Positions 1-8,828 of a DNA stretch of 64,000 nucleotides are shown here, piece after piece. The DNA is from Chloroflexi bacterium OLB13 (GTDB lineage: Bacteria; Chloroflexota; Anaerolineae; Aggregatilineales; Phototrophicaceae), in the NCBI GenBank assembly GCA_001567485.1, contig JZRA01000068.1:248001-312000 (forward strand), read 5' to 3'. The notes under the pieces were generated by a model that did not search any database, was not told the origin of the DNA, and worked only from the letters and a program-made list of their open reading frames with translations. Within the stretch, counting starts at the first letter, position 1; each line of letters starts with the position of its first letter. A program made the translations under genes and the position numbers.

Positions 1-2267
1 TGCCCGACATCGACGTCACGCGTAATTTGCGCAGCGCGTGTGTGTCATTTGCCGTCCCCGTGCCTGCGGATCCGTCGCGCCAACAGGCCCTCGCGGCGGT
101 CGCGCTAGGCTGGCCGCAGCTGCTGATGGCGGCGCTTGGCATGTTCGGCCTTCGGCGGATGGGTGCGCGGCTCGCGTGGCTGGCGATCCTGTCAGCCGCG
201 GCCATTGCGGGGACGGTGTTTATGACTACCCCTGCGTCGGAGGCGTTGTGGCGCGTTCTGCCCCTGATCGGCTACACCCAGTACCCGACGCGCCTGTTGG
301 GATTGGCGAGCCTGCTGCTTGGCGTGATGGCAGGCATTAGCGCAGCGGCCATCACCTCGCGCGCGGTTCGCTGGAACGGCAAAGTCGTCGCCGTTGTGAT
401 TCCGGTGGCTGCGATGGTGTTGTGGGCGCTTCCGATGACGACGCGCACCCCACTTCCTGAACATCAGCCGAAGTCGGTGGTTGACGCGCTCGATTTCGAG
501 GTGAATTCGGGCTTTGTCGGGTCATCGTCGTTCGGCGAATACGTGCCGGTTTGGACGGCCGAGTTTCCCGATCAAGGAGCGCTGCGTGACCGGTATGCGG
601 TGGATACGTTCATCTCACGGCTCACTGATGGCGACACGTATCACGTTGAGGCGGCGGAATGGCGGAATACATGGGGCCGCGTCACCGTGGAAGCGGAACG
701 ACCCACGACGCTGACATTCGACTGGCTGTACTTGCCGTATTGGCAGGCGACCGTCAACGGCGAATCCGCGGACGTGCGCCCGAGTCCCGAAGTTGGGCTG
801 GTGCAGGTCGACATCGAGGCTGGACGGTCGACGGTTGAGATCGGCTTGATGCCGTCGCGCACGCAGGTGATCGCGACGATTGCGAGCGCGGCCGCGATCC
901 TCGCCACCGTGGGCGTGTTGGGGCTGTGGCCCATCCTGCGTGGACGGCGCGCGGTAGTCTACGTGACACGGTTCGAGGCGGTGCGTGATGTGCAGCGAGC
1001 CGTGGCCGCCGCAGTGATCGCCGGAATACTCGGAATCGGCATCAAGCTCGCGTATGACCTGCTGCCTAATCCGCTGCGTTCGAGCCGGTATGACGGCCGT
1101 GTCCTCGCGGACGCCCATCTGGGACGCCCTGTCGAGTTTGCCGACGGGCTGCGGCTGTTGGACGCGCAGCTGGCCGATACGTCGGTTCCTGCCGGCGCGA
1201 GCACCTCGTTGACGTTGGCGTGGACGGCGGCTGACGCGGTGACGCCCAAGCTGATTCCGGTCGTCCGCGTGATGGACAGCGCTGGCCGGGACATCGCGCG
1301 TTCCAACGACGACCGGCCCGGCGGCCTCGAAACCCAACACTGGCGGCCAGAGCAGTACGTCATACAGCAGGTGGCGCTGATGGTTCCGGGTGGGACGCCC
1401 CCCGGACGTTACACCGTCGGGGTCGAGGTGTATGATCCTGCGTCGGGGCGTGCGCTCGATGTGCTTGACGTCGCGGGCGCACCTGCAGGCGTCACCATGA
1501 CCGTCGGCGAGGTCGAGGTCACGCGCGGCGAGTCGGCCCCCGTGCCGGAGTCGGCGGGGGTGTACGATCTCGACACCGTGAGCGTGGCGATTCTCAACGA
1601 TATGCCCGAAACCGCGACGTCCGGCGACACGATCGTAATTGATGCCGTGTGGACGGTTAACGTGCTGCCGGCCCCACCCGCGATCCGCGTGGAATGGCGC
1701 GCCGAATCCGGCGACAGCTTCGGGGACAGCACGCTCACGTTGGATCATCCATTTCCGGTGACTCAGTGGCGTATTGGAGACCGCTGGCGGCTGACTCATT
1801 CCATCGTCGTGCCGCCCCATGCCGTGGGGCGTGTCTCGGTGATGCTGGTCGGCGAGCGGAGCAGTGTCGAAATCGGCACACTGCAAGTCACCGCCCCGAC
1901 CAGAGTCCACAGCATGCCGCCGGACGCGATCAGCGATGGGGTGGAGTGGGCGAACGGGATCGCGCTGGAGGGGTACCAAGTCAGCGGCGGCGCGGTGACG
2001 TTCTACTGGTCGAACAGCGGCATTCTTCGCAGTGGATTGCGCCGCTTCGCACAAGTGATCGGCGAGTCCGGCGTGCCGCGCGTGATCGTCGATGGGAGTC
2101 CGGCGCGCGCCGTCACAAGCTGGCTGCCCGGAGAGATCGTGCCCGACACCGTGGAGCTTGAGGTGCAAGCGGGTGAGGAACTTCGCGTCGGGTGGGTCGA
2201 TCCGATCACCGGGAACCGTGTCGAATTGGCCGCCGGTGGCGACTTCGCCGCAGTGACGAGGCACTAG
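1..2267 (+). CDS. Large membrane protein, YfhO / 6-PTPS-related type (5' partial)
   Basis: The frame is open to the left edge, so the N-terminus lies outside; 754 residues are visible. The first ~140 residues hold several hydrophobic helices, including the stretch LPLIGYTQYPTRLLGLASL, which resembles the membrane repeats of YfhO-like and '6-pyruvoyl-tetrahydropterin synthase-related' polytopic proteins. Two more hydrophobic segments sit near residues 290 and 335, followed by a ~400-residue beta-rich, probably extracytoplasmic C-terminal part. Such proteins are usually linked to surface glycan assembly or lipid-linked sugar transfer. Two glycosyltransferase genes follow directly, which supports an envelope role. 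The exact reaction cannot be read from the sequence. Confidence 0.6.
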   Translation, partial: PDIDVTRNLRSACVSFAVPVPADPSRQQALAAVALGWPQLLMAALGMFGLRRMGARLAWLAILSAAAIAGTVFMTTPASEALWRVLPLIGYTQYPTRLLGLASLLLGVMAGISAAAITSRAVRWNGKVVAVVIPVAAMVLWALPMTTRTPLPEHQPKSVVDALDFEVNSGFVGSSSFGEYVPVWTAEFPDQGALRDRYAVDTFISRLTDGDTYHVEAAEWRNTWGRVTVEAERPTTLTFDWLYLPYWQATVNGESADVRPSPEVGLVQVDIEAGRSTVEIGLMPSRTQVIATIASAAAILATVGVLGLWPILRGRRAVVYVTRFEAVRDVQRAVAAAVIAGILGIGIKLAYDLLPNPLRSSRYDGRVLADAHLGRPVEFADGLRLLDAQLADTSVPAGASTSLTLAWTAADAVTPKLIPVVRVMDSAGRDIARSNDDRPGGLETQHWRPEQYVIQQVALMVPGGTPPGRYTVGVEVYDPASGRALDVLDVAGAPAGVTMTVGEVEVTRGESAPVPESAGVYDLDTVSVAILNDMPETATSGDTIVIDAVWTVNVLPAPPAIRVEWRAESGDSFGDSTLTLDHPFPVTQWRIGDRWRLTHSIVVPPHAVGRVSVMLVGERSSVEIGTLQVTAPTRVHSMPPDAISDGVEWANGIALEGYQVSGGAVTFYWSNSGILRSGLRRFAQVIGESGVPRVIVDGSPARAVTSWLPGEIVPDTVELEVQAGEELRVGWVDPITGNRVELAAGGDFAAVTRH

Positions 2268-2270
2268 CTC

Positions 2271-3230
2271 ATGGACATATCGTTGATCTCATCGCTTTAC
2301 CGTGCAGCGGCGTACATGCCGTCGTTTTTCGATGCCGCACGCACCGTTGAATCGGAAGTCCGCGAGGCGGGGTATTCGATCGAATTCGTGATCGTCGCGA
2401 ACGACGCACAGCCCGGCGAACGCGCCTTGATCGACGCGTTCATGCAATCGGTGCCGACTGCGCGCGTGCTGCACGTCGAACGCGAAAGTCTGTACGCGAG
2501 TTGGAATCGCGGTATCGAAGCCGCAGCCGGGTCGGTTATCGGCTTCTGGAACGCAGATGACGTGCGGTACAGCGGCGCAATGCTGGACGCCGTAGCTAGG
2601 GCACGCGGTGGACATATGTTCGTCGACTACCGTCTCGACCTCGAGTACCCCGATGGACGCCGGAGGGTCGTGCCCTACGGCACGCCGACGCGGGAGCGGC
2701 ACATGCAGCGCATGAGTGTCGGCCCCTTCTTCATGTTCACTCCCGAGCTGTATCGTCGCGTCGGCCCATTTGACCCGCGCTTCCGTGTCTTTGGAGATTG
2801 GGATTGGGTGCTTCGGGCCATGCCGTACACCGATCTCCGGCTGAGCGACGAGCTGGGCGGCCGGTTCGTGCTGCATGGCAGCAATCTGAGCGCCAGCGGC
2901 AGTCCCCGGCAGTATGTCGAGCATAATATTGTGTGCCTGCTTCACGGTCTCCTCGAAAGCATCACGCCAGCGCCGCCGGACGAGATGCGCGACGCGCTGG
3001 CGCAATGGGCTGATGAACTTCATCTCGCGCCTGACCTCGAGGCGCGGCTGATCGGGGAGGGCGCACACGAACGGTTCGTTGTTTGGGCGGCTGAGAGGGC
3101 CGCAAAGACCAAGGCCCTCGCCCGATCCGAAGTATGGCGCGCCCCGATTCGTCGCCTGATTGACCGTCTGCGGCTTCGCCGGTTTCTGCGCGCGATCAGG
3201 TTGGTCGGTTCGCCGGATACGCCCCGATGA
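2271..3230 (+). CDS. Glycosyltransferase, GT-A fold (family 2-like)
   Basis: A 319-residue protein starting MDISLISSLYRAAAYMPSFF, the opening strand of a GT-A nucleotide-sugar binding domain. A NADD motif near residue 93 fits the metal/UDP-binding DXD position. No signal peptide or clear membrane helix is visible; the C-terminal ~35 residues are strongly basic (RRLIDRLRLRRFLRAIRL), which may bind the membrane surface. It begins 4 bases after the upstream membrane-protein stop and overlaps the next gene by ATGA, so the three are probably one transcript. The likely role is sugar transfer onto an envelope glycan; donor and acceptor are unknown. Confidence 0.75.
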   Translation: MDISLISSLYRAAAYMPSFFDAARTVESEVREAGYSIEFVIVANDAQPGERALIDAFMQSVPTARVLHVERESLYASWNRGIEAAAGSVIGFWNADDVRYSGAMLDAVARARGGHMFVDYRLDLEYPDGRRRVVPYGTPTRERHMQRMSVGPFFMFTPELYRRVGPFDPRFRVFGDWDWVLRAMPYTDLRLSDELGGRFVLHGSNLSASGSPRQYVEHNIVCLLHGLLESITPAPPDEMRDALAQWADELHLAPDLEARLIGEGAHERFVVWAAERAAKTKALARSEVWRAPIRRLIDRLRLRRFLRAIRLVGSPDTPR

Positions 3231-4177
3231 CCGATCCGCGCGTCTCCATCGTCATTCCGGCTTATAACGCGCGCCGCACAATCGTGGACGCCGTCGATTC
3301 ATGCCTTGCGCAGACGTTCGCCGACTTCGAGATCATCGTGATCGACGACGGCTCGACGGATGACACTGCTGAATGGTTGACGGAGCACTACCCGCACGAG
3401 CCGCGCCTGCGGATCATCCGGCAGCCCAATGGGGGTGTGTCTGCGGCACGCAACGCTGGCATCCTCGCCGCGCGCGGCGAATTTGTGCATTTTCTTGATG
3501 CGGACGACAATCTGCTGCCGCGAAAGATCGAGAGAAGTCTTGAGATCGCCGACTCCGATCCCGCCATCGGCGTAGTCTACGGGCCGGGGCAGCCGGTCGA
3601 GGACGACGGCCGGACGCCGATCCCCTTCGAGTATCCTGAGCTTCCCAGCGGTGATGTGCTCAAGCACTGGCTGGCAGGCGTTATGGCGAACGGGACGTAC
3701 GGCGTGACTCCCAGCGTGATGGTGCGGCGGTCGTTGTTTGACACGGTGGGGCTGTTCTCGCCGATCCCGACGCCGACCGAAGATTGGGATATGTGGATCA
3801 GGTTGGCGACCGTGACTCATTTCGGCGCGCTCAAAGAGGTGCTCGTGCGCTACCGGCGGTTGGATACGGGCCTGAGTGCGCGCAAGTTAGCCGTGGCGTT
3901 AGGACGGCTGCGCACGATCCAGCGGGCGCGTGCTCTCCCTGAAGTTCAGCGGTTGTTCCCACAAGGCACGCTAGATCGTATGGAGGCCGGACGCTGGCAT
4001 ACCGCTGCGCTGGCCTACTGGAAGGACGGCGATCGCGCGTCCGCACACGACGCGTTCGAGCGCGCATGCCGCCTCGCGCCGTCGGCATCGCGGCGGCTGT
4101 ATGTGTGGGTGTCCCGCTACCTGCCGTTGTGGAGCGCCAATTTGCTTGGTTCCGTGTTACAACTACTCCGGCGGTAA
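3227..4177 (+). CDS. Glycosyltransferase family 2
   Basis: A 316-residue canonical GT2 protein. It opens with VSIVIPAYNARRTIVDAVDS and continues with VIDDGSTDDT, the nucleotide-binding signature, then NGGVSAARNAG and FLDADDN, which supplies the DXD metal site near residue 92. TEDWDMWIRL, near residue 186, matches the acceptor/catalytic base region (ED motif) of GT2 enzymes. The ATG overlaps the preceding stop by four bases, showing translational coupling. Together with its neighbour it forms a pair of inverting glycosyltransferases probably building a surface polysaccharide or glycolipid. Confidence 0.85.
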   Translation: MTDPRVSIVIPAYNARRTIVDAVDSCLAQTFADFEIIVIDDGSTDDTAEWLTEHYPHEPRLRIIRQPNGGVSAARNAGILAARGEFVHFLDADDNLLPRKIERSLEIADSDPAIGVVYGPGQPVEDDGRTPIPFEYPELPSGDVLKHWLAGVMANGTYGVTPSVMVRRSLFDTVGLFSPIPTPTEDWDMWIRLATVTHFGALKEVLVRYRRLDTGLSARKLAVALGRLRTIQRARALPEVQRLFPQGTLDRMEAGRWHTAALAYWKDGDRASAHDAFERACRLAPSASRRLYVWVSRYLPLWSANLLGSVLQLLRR

Positions 4178-4221
4178 AGCAATCGGGCACGCCGCTGTAC
4201 GCCGGGGCGAGGGCTGAGACC

Positions 4222-6720
4222 ATGAGCTTAAGCGGAAGACTGCGTGGAATGACTCGATCCGCGATCGAGCTGGACTTCGACCTGTACCGGACGTCGGTCG
4301 ATATCCCCGGCATCAACCATGCCACGATGAGCGTGATCGACATCCAACCGGAAGGCGTCGAGTCGACGCTGCTGTTCGTTCACGGCTATGCGGGCTGCGC
4401 CGATACGTGGGAATATCAGATTAACCATTTCGCCAAGTCGTATCGCGTGGTGGCGCCCGACCTGCGCGGACATGGCAACAGCGACGCGCCGTATTCTCAG
4501 TACACCATGCCGGAGATGGTGGGTGATCTCAAAGCGGTGGTCGACACCTTGCAGCTTCCGCCCCAGTTTGTGGTGGTCGGGCACTCGTTCGGCGGCTCGA
4601 TCTGTGTCGAGTTCGCGAATGCGTTTCCTGAACGTGTCGCCAAGCTCGTCCTGATCGCCACGGCAGGGGAGTATCCACTGCCACGGGCCGCGGCGATGTT
4701 GTTCCGGCTGCCGAATTGGGTTTACCGTCCGGTTTGGCGGTGGCGGCCGCGCTGGAACGCGGATATCCATGTGATGAAACGCATGTTCCTCAACAATATG
4801 CGGCGCTGGCGTGGATGGCCGCTGCTGCGCAACCTCTCGTGCGAGACGCTCGTCATCACCGGCGCGCGCGACAACTTCTTCCCGCGTTTCGTGTTCGACG
4901 ACATCGGGCGGATGATCCCGAACGCGGAGGTCGTCGACATCGGCACAGCTAAGCACCGCGTGCAGCTCGAACGCCACACGGCAGTCAACCGGGCGATTGA
5001 CCGCTTCATCTCGGACGATGGGCGCAAGTCGTCGTGGCGTGCGACGGGCGAGACTCCGCTTCAGCCGCGCCGTCCATGGCTCAGCAGCTACAGCGCGGGG
5101 ACGCCGCATTCCGTGCCGATCCCGAAGCAGCCTGTACACCGGTTCCTAGAGAGCGCCGCCAAGTGGCTGCCGAAGCGTGCCGCCGCGATCTCGCAGGGCG
5201 AGACGCTGACCTACGAGGCGCTCAATGACCAGTCGAATCGCTTGGCGCATGCGCTGGTCGGCATGGGCGTGGGCAGCGGCGACCGCGTGTGCGTCGTGCT
5301 GCCGACCTGCGCACAGTTCGTGGTGGCGTATTACGCGATCCTGAAAGCGGGCGGCGTGGTCGTCGTGCCGAATCCGGACGCACGCGGGCCGGAGGTGCAG
5401 GGCGCGATCACGTCAACCCAAGCGAAAGTGCTGGTGTCGCTGGTTGAATTTCTGCCGATGATTGACGCGATCCAGCCGGCCATTCCGGGAGTCACGATCG
5501 TGCTGGCTGAACTCGCCAAACAGGACATCCCGGCAGAACGGCGTCGTGAAATCCTGAAACGTGGCGCGTTCCTAGCGGATATTCTAAGTGACGCCGACGC
5601 CGTCGAGCGCGGGCCGGAGATCGACGTTGCGATGGACGATCTCGCGGCGATCGTGTTCACAAGCGGGACGACCAATCAGCCGAAAGGCGTGTGCCTGACT
5701 CATCGCAACCTCGTCGCCAATACGATGCAGCTGCGGCACTGGGTACCCGATCTCCAGTACGGCAAAGAAATCTTGCTGGCGGTGCTGCCCCTGTGCCACA
5801 GCTACGGGATGACCACCGCGATGAACCTGCCGATTGCGGTCGGCGCGACGATTGTGATGCTGCCCCGGTTCGACGTCGGCACGGTGCTGGAGGCGATCAA
5901 GCGGCACAAGCCGACGTTGTTCCCCGGCGTGCCGGCGATGTACACCGCGATCAACAACGCGCCGAATGTGCGCAGTTACGGCCTGAACACGATCAAGGCG
6001 TGCATCAGCGGGGCAGCGCCGCTTCCGGTGGAAGTGCAGGAAGCGTTCGAAAAGCTGACGCGCGGCCGGCTCGTCGAGGGGTATGGGTTGACCGAGGCGT
6101 CGCCGAGCACGCACGCCAATCCGCTGTACGGAACGCGCAAGGTCGGCTTCATCGGTGTGCCTCTGCCTAACACCGACGCAGACATCGTCGACCTGAGGAC
6201 GGGTGACGTGCTGCCGCCGGGGCAGATCGGTGAGCTTCGCGTGCGCGGGCCGCAGGTGATGCGCGGGTACTGGGATGAGGCCGGGGATCAATCCAGCGAT
6301 GATGAGTCGGTGCTGCGCGACGGCTGGCTCTATACGGGTGATCTGGCGCTGATGGACGCGGACGGATATTTCCAACTGGTGAGCCGGAAGAAGGACACGA
6401 TCTTCAGCGGGGCGTACAGCGTCTACCCGCGCGATGTCGAGGAAGTGCTGTACGAGAACAGCAAGGTGCTTGAGGCGGCGGTCGTCGGCGTGACGGTCGA
6501 GGGGGACGAGCACGGCGGCCAGCGTGTCAAAGCCTATGTCGTCCCCCGGCCGGGCACGCGCCTGACCGAAGACGAGCTTATCGCGTTGTGTCAGCGCCGG
6601 CTGGAGCCGCACGCCGTGCCGATCGAGATCGAGTTCCGCGACACGCTGCCGAAGTCGTTCGTGGGCAAGGTGCTGCGCCGGCTGTTGGTCGATCCGAACG
6701 ACGCGGGGAACCCGGCATGA
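4222..6720 (+). CDS. Alpha/beta hydrolase fused to long-chain acyl-CoA synthetase (AMP-binding)
   Basis: This 832-residue protein joins two enzymes. Residues ~1-270 are an alpha/beta hydrolase: oxyanion region FVHGYAGCADTW, DLRGHGNS, and nucleophile Ser122 in GHSFGG. Residues ~320-832 are an ANL-superfamily adenylating enzyme of FadD type: VFTSGTTNQPKG near 477, YGLTEASP, GWLYTGDLALMDADGY, a hinge SRKKD, and the C-terminal catalytic lysine near 816 in SFVGKVLRR. The family activates fatty acids to acyl-CoA through an acyl-adenylate. The hydrolase could release the fatty acid that the synthetase then activates (inference). I chose ATG 4222 because upstream starts in this frame overlap the preceding glycosyltransferase. 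A patatin follows with an ATGA overlap. Confidence 0.8.
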   Translation: MSLSGRLRGMTRSAIELDFDLYRTSVDIPGINHATMSVIDIQPEGVESTLLFVHGYAGCADTWEYQINHFAKSYRVVAPDLRGHGNSDAPYSQYTMPEMVGDLKAVVDTLQLPPQFVVVGHSFGGSICVEFANAFPERVAKLVLIATAGEYPLPRAAAMLFRLPNWVYRPVWRWRPRWNADIHVMKRMFLNNMRRWRGWPLLRNLSCETLVITGARDNFFPRFVFDDIGRMIPNAEVVDIGTAKHRVQLERHTAVNRAIDRFISDDGRKSSWRATGETPLQPRRPWLSSYSAGTPHSVPIPKQPVHRFLESAAKWLPKRAAAISQGETLTYEALNDQSNRLAHALVGMGVGSGDRVCVVLPTCAQFVVAYYAILKAGGVVVVPNPDARGPEVQGAITSTQAKVLVSLVEFLPMIDAIQPAIPGVTIVLAELAKQDIPAERRREILKRGAFLADILSDADAVERGPEIDVAMDDLAAIVFTSGTTNQPKGVCLTHRNLVANTMQLRHWVPDLQYGKEILLAVLPLCHSYGMTTAMNLPIAVGATIVMLPRFDVGTVLEAIKRHKPTLFPGVPAMYTAINNAPNVRSYGLNTIKACISGAAPLPVEVQEAFEKLTRGRLVEGYGLTEASPSTHANPLYGTRKVGFIGVPLPNTDADIVDLRTGDVLPPGQIGELRVRGPQVMRGYWDEAGDQSSDDESVLRDGWLYTGDLALMDADGYFQLVSRKKDTIFSGAYSVYPRDVEEVLYENSKVLEAAVVGVTVEGDEHGGQRVKAYVVPRPGTRLTEDELIALCQRRLEPHAVPIEIEFRDTLPKSFVGKVLRRLLVDPNDAGNPA

Positions 6721-7589
6721 CGCGCCCGAAAATCGCGCTGGTTCTTGGGGGAGGTGGAAGTCGCGGCATCGCGCATATCGGCGTGCTGCAAGTGCTGGCC
6801 CGCGAGCATATCCCGATCGACATCATCGTTGGCACGAGCATGGGCGCAATCGTCGGCGCGCTGTACGCGGCGGGAAATCCGCCCGAAGACCTCGCCGAGC
6901 GTTTGAGCGAGTTTCAAGGCACGCGGATCTTCTCTAACCCGTTCAGCGCGCGCTCACGGCAGAACCGGATCGCGGACGTGCTGCGCCATCAGCTAGGAAG
7001 CATCAAGTTTTCGCAGCTTAAGGTGCGCATGGCCGTCACGGCGGTGGATCTCATCTCCGGCCGGGAGGTCGTGATCGAGTCCGGCGAGGTCGTGCCAGCG
7101 CTGGTCGCATCGGCGGCGGTGCCGGGCGCGTTTCCGCCTGTCTCAAGGGACGGCATGCAGCTGGCGGATGGCGGCGTGATCGACAGCGTGGCGACCGGCG
7201 TCGCTTATGAACGCGGATTTTCGGCGAAGGACGGCGGGCGGATCATCGCCGTCGATGTGTATCCGCCGCTCAACCACGACCACTCGTGGGGTGATCCGCT
7301 CAGCCAGATCATGGGCATCGGCCTGCCGTTCCATCTGCCGACGCTGCGCTCAGGCAAGGATATGGAGCCCGGCGTCGGCGCGTCGCTGTGGCGGTCGTTT
7401 CGCGTGCTGGTCTGGTATACGCACGAGACCCGCCTCGCCAAGTTCCCGCCTGACGTGCTGATCCGCCCCGAACTGAAGGGGGCCGCATCGTTGAACTTCC
7501 GCGATCTGGAGCTGCCCCTCAAGGCCGGGTGCGAGGCTGCCGAGGCCGCGCTCCCCGCGATCAAGCGCCTGCTCGACGCCACCGGTTAG
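6717..7589 (+). CDS. Patatin-like phospholipase
   Basis: A 290-residue protein with the whole patatin signature: an N-terminal glycine-rich oxyanion loop (LGGGGSRGIAHIGVL), nucleophile Ser41 in GTSMG, and the dyad aspartate near residue 151 in ADGGVIDSV. Bacterial members of this RssA/YchK-like group are serine lipid acyl hydrolases. There is no signal peptide, so it is probably cytoplasmic or membrane-peripheral. The ATG overlaps the stop of the hydrolase/acyl-CoA synthetase fusion, so lipid deacylation and fatty-acid activation are probably co-expressed. Confidence 0.85.
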   Translation: MTRPKIALVLGGGGSRGIAHIGVLQVLAREHIPIDIIVGTSMGAIVGALYAAGNPPEDLAERLSEFQGTRIFSNPFSARSRQNRIADVLRHQLGSIKFSQLKVRMAVTAVDLISGREVVIESGEVVPALVASAAVPGAFPPVSRDGMQLADGGVIDSVATGVAYERGFSAKDGGRIIAVDVYPPLNHDHSWGDPLSQIMGIGLPFHLPTLRSGKDMEPGVGASLWRSFRVLVWYTHETRLAKFPPDVLIRPELKGAASLNFRDLELPLKAGCEAAEAALPAIKRLLDATG

Positions 7590-7624
7590 GGCGTGCGCCG
7601 CGAATCCGAGAGGCGCGCTGCCCT
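7588..7624. terminator. Stem-loop between convergent genes
   Basis: Between the patatin stop and the radical SAM stop, AGGGC..GCGCC can pair with GGCGC..GCCCT around a 12-base loop, with a small internal loop. It is symmetrical and suits both convergent genes, but there is no U-tract on either side. It may be a weak terminator or only an mRNA 3'-end structure. Confidence 0.3.
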
Positions 7625-8792
7625 ATGCGCCCGGAAACAAGGCGAGCTGCTGCGGCGGCCGGCACCCGTCCAGCAGGACATACGGCGCGAGGTCGTCAGG
7701 CCGTGAGATGCCCAATGCGCGAAGCTGCGTGAGGTCGACGATGCGCGCCTGCTGGCGCGCTTTGAGCAAGCGTTCCACCGCTTTCGGCCCGATGTGCGGG
7801 ACGCGCATCAGCTGTTCACGATCTGCGATCTGAAGATCAATCGGGGCGCTGCGCAGGACAGCATCGGCGTAAGCGCGCTTGGGATCGACGTTTTCGGGAA
7901 GAAACCCGCTGCCAGCGAAGCCGAGGTCTTCGACGCTCCAGCCGTAGTCGCGCAGCAAAAAGCTGGCCTGATACAACCGGCGCTGACGGGTTGCGCTGGC
8001 CGCGCTCACGTTTTCGAGCGGCGTATCGGAAACCGGCGAAAATGCAGAGTAGTAAACGCGGGCTAAACCGAGCTGGCGGTATAGATTCTCGCTCAGGCTG
8101 AGCAGTTCGAGGTCGGTGTCTCCCACCGCGCCGACGACGAACTGCGTGACCGTGCTCGCCCATTTCTGATGCGGGTCGGCGGCGCGGATTTCGTTGGCCC
8201 AGCGCAGCATTTGAAGCAGTTCGGTGAGGAACTCCTTCTTCGGGGCGAGGGCGGCGAGACGTTGTTCGGTCGGCGCTTCGAGGTTGACCGACACACGGTC
8301 GGCGATCCGCATCATGTGCGCCAACTGGTCGCGCTCGATACCGGGCATGACCTTGAGATGCACATATCCGCGGTAGTTGTACTTGCGGCGGACGATCTGC
8401 ACGGTGTCGATGAGCTTGTCCTGTGTCGTCACGCTGCCCTTGATGATGCCGGACGATAGGAACAAGCCATCGACCTTCTTGGCGCGCACCAGCGTGTCGA
8501 ACGCGCCGGCCATCGCGTCCGGAGTGAACGTCACGCGCGCCATCTTGCTGCGGCCCGCGCGAAACGGACAGTAGAAGCAGTTGCGCTCGCAGGCGGTCGT
8601 CACCATCGACTTCAAGACCGGTTTCGGCCCGCGTGGAGTCGATAAGTTCGTGATGCATTCGTCGAGCGAGTGCGACTGATAACGCGGCGCGCGCTTGCCG
8701 GTCGCCGTGGCTGCGCTGTCATGCTCGTGGCTCATCATGTCGCCATGGGTCGCCAGCGAGTCCAGAACTTGGGTGGGCTTGGAGAGTTCCAT
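7623..8792 (-). CDS. Radical SAM protein with helix-hairpin-helix (putative DNA modification/repair, TIGR03916-like)
   Basis: A 389-residue protein. The radical SAM iron-sulfur motif is the unusual C-x3-C-x2-C spacing seen in CERNCFYC (residues ~76-83), followed by FLSSGIIKG and a TIM-barrel-like core. Near residue 320, MRVPHIGPKAVERLLKAR is a helix-hairpin-helix DNA-binding motif. This architecture matches the 'putative DNA modification/repair radical SAM protein' family. A TTG start exists 12 codons upstream, but a -10 hexamer TATAAT ends 6 bases before ATG 8792, so I place the start here, on a probably leaderless mRNA. The usual uracil-DNA-glycosylase-like partner gene of this family is not adjacent. 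Confidence 0.8.
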   Translation of the reverse strand: MELSKPTQVLDSLATHGDMMSHEHDSAATATGKRAPRYQSHSLDECITNLSTPRGPKPVLKSMVTTACERNCFYCPFRAGRSKMARVTFTPDAMAGAFDTLVRAKKVDGLFLSSGIIKGSVTTQDKLIDTVQIVRRKYNYRGYVHLKVMPGIERDQLAHMMRIADRVSVNLEAPTEQRLAALAPKKEFLTELLQMLRWANEIRAADPHQKWASTVTQFVVGAVGDTDLELLSLSENLYRQLGLARVYYSAFSPVSDTPLENVSAASATRQRRLYQASFLLRDYGWSVEDLGFAGSGFLPENVDPKRAYADAVLRSAPIDLQIADREQLMRVPHIGPKAVERLLKARQQARIVDLTQLRALGISRPDDLAPYVLLDGCRPPQQLALFPGA

Positions 8793-8798
8793 GCCTTT

Positions 8799-8828
8799 AT
8801 TATATCGAACATACGTGCTATTCGTCAA
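8799..8828 (-). promoter_or_regulatory. Sigma70-type promoter for the radical SAM gene, leaderless
   Basis: On the minus strand TTGACG (8828-8823), an 18-base spacer and TATAAT (8804-8799) form a near-consensus promoter. Only six bases separate the -10 box from the ATG at 8792, so transcription should begin at or next to the start codon. No Shine-Dalgarno sequence can fit. The -35 box overlaps the end of the upstream glycosyltransferase gene. Confidence 0.65.

Noticed and set aside
615-2264. Long open frame on the minus strand opposite the first gene
   Set aside because: Composition is His/Arg/Asp-rich without any domain, as expected for the antisense frame of a GC-rich gene; the + strand frame has membrane helices and known motifs.
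4066-4221. Upstream extension of the hydrolase/acyl-CoA synthetase fusion
   Set aside because: It would overlap the GT2 gene by 112 bases and adds no conserved sequence; ATG 4222 is preferred.
8793-8828. TTG start 12 codons upstream for the radical SAM gene
   Set aside because: That start codon lies within the -35 box of a strong promoter whose transcript would begin near ATG 8792.
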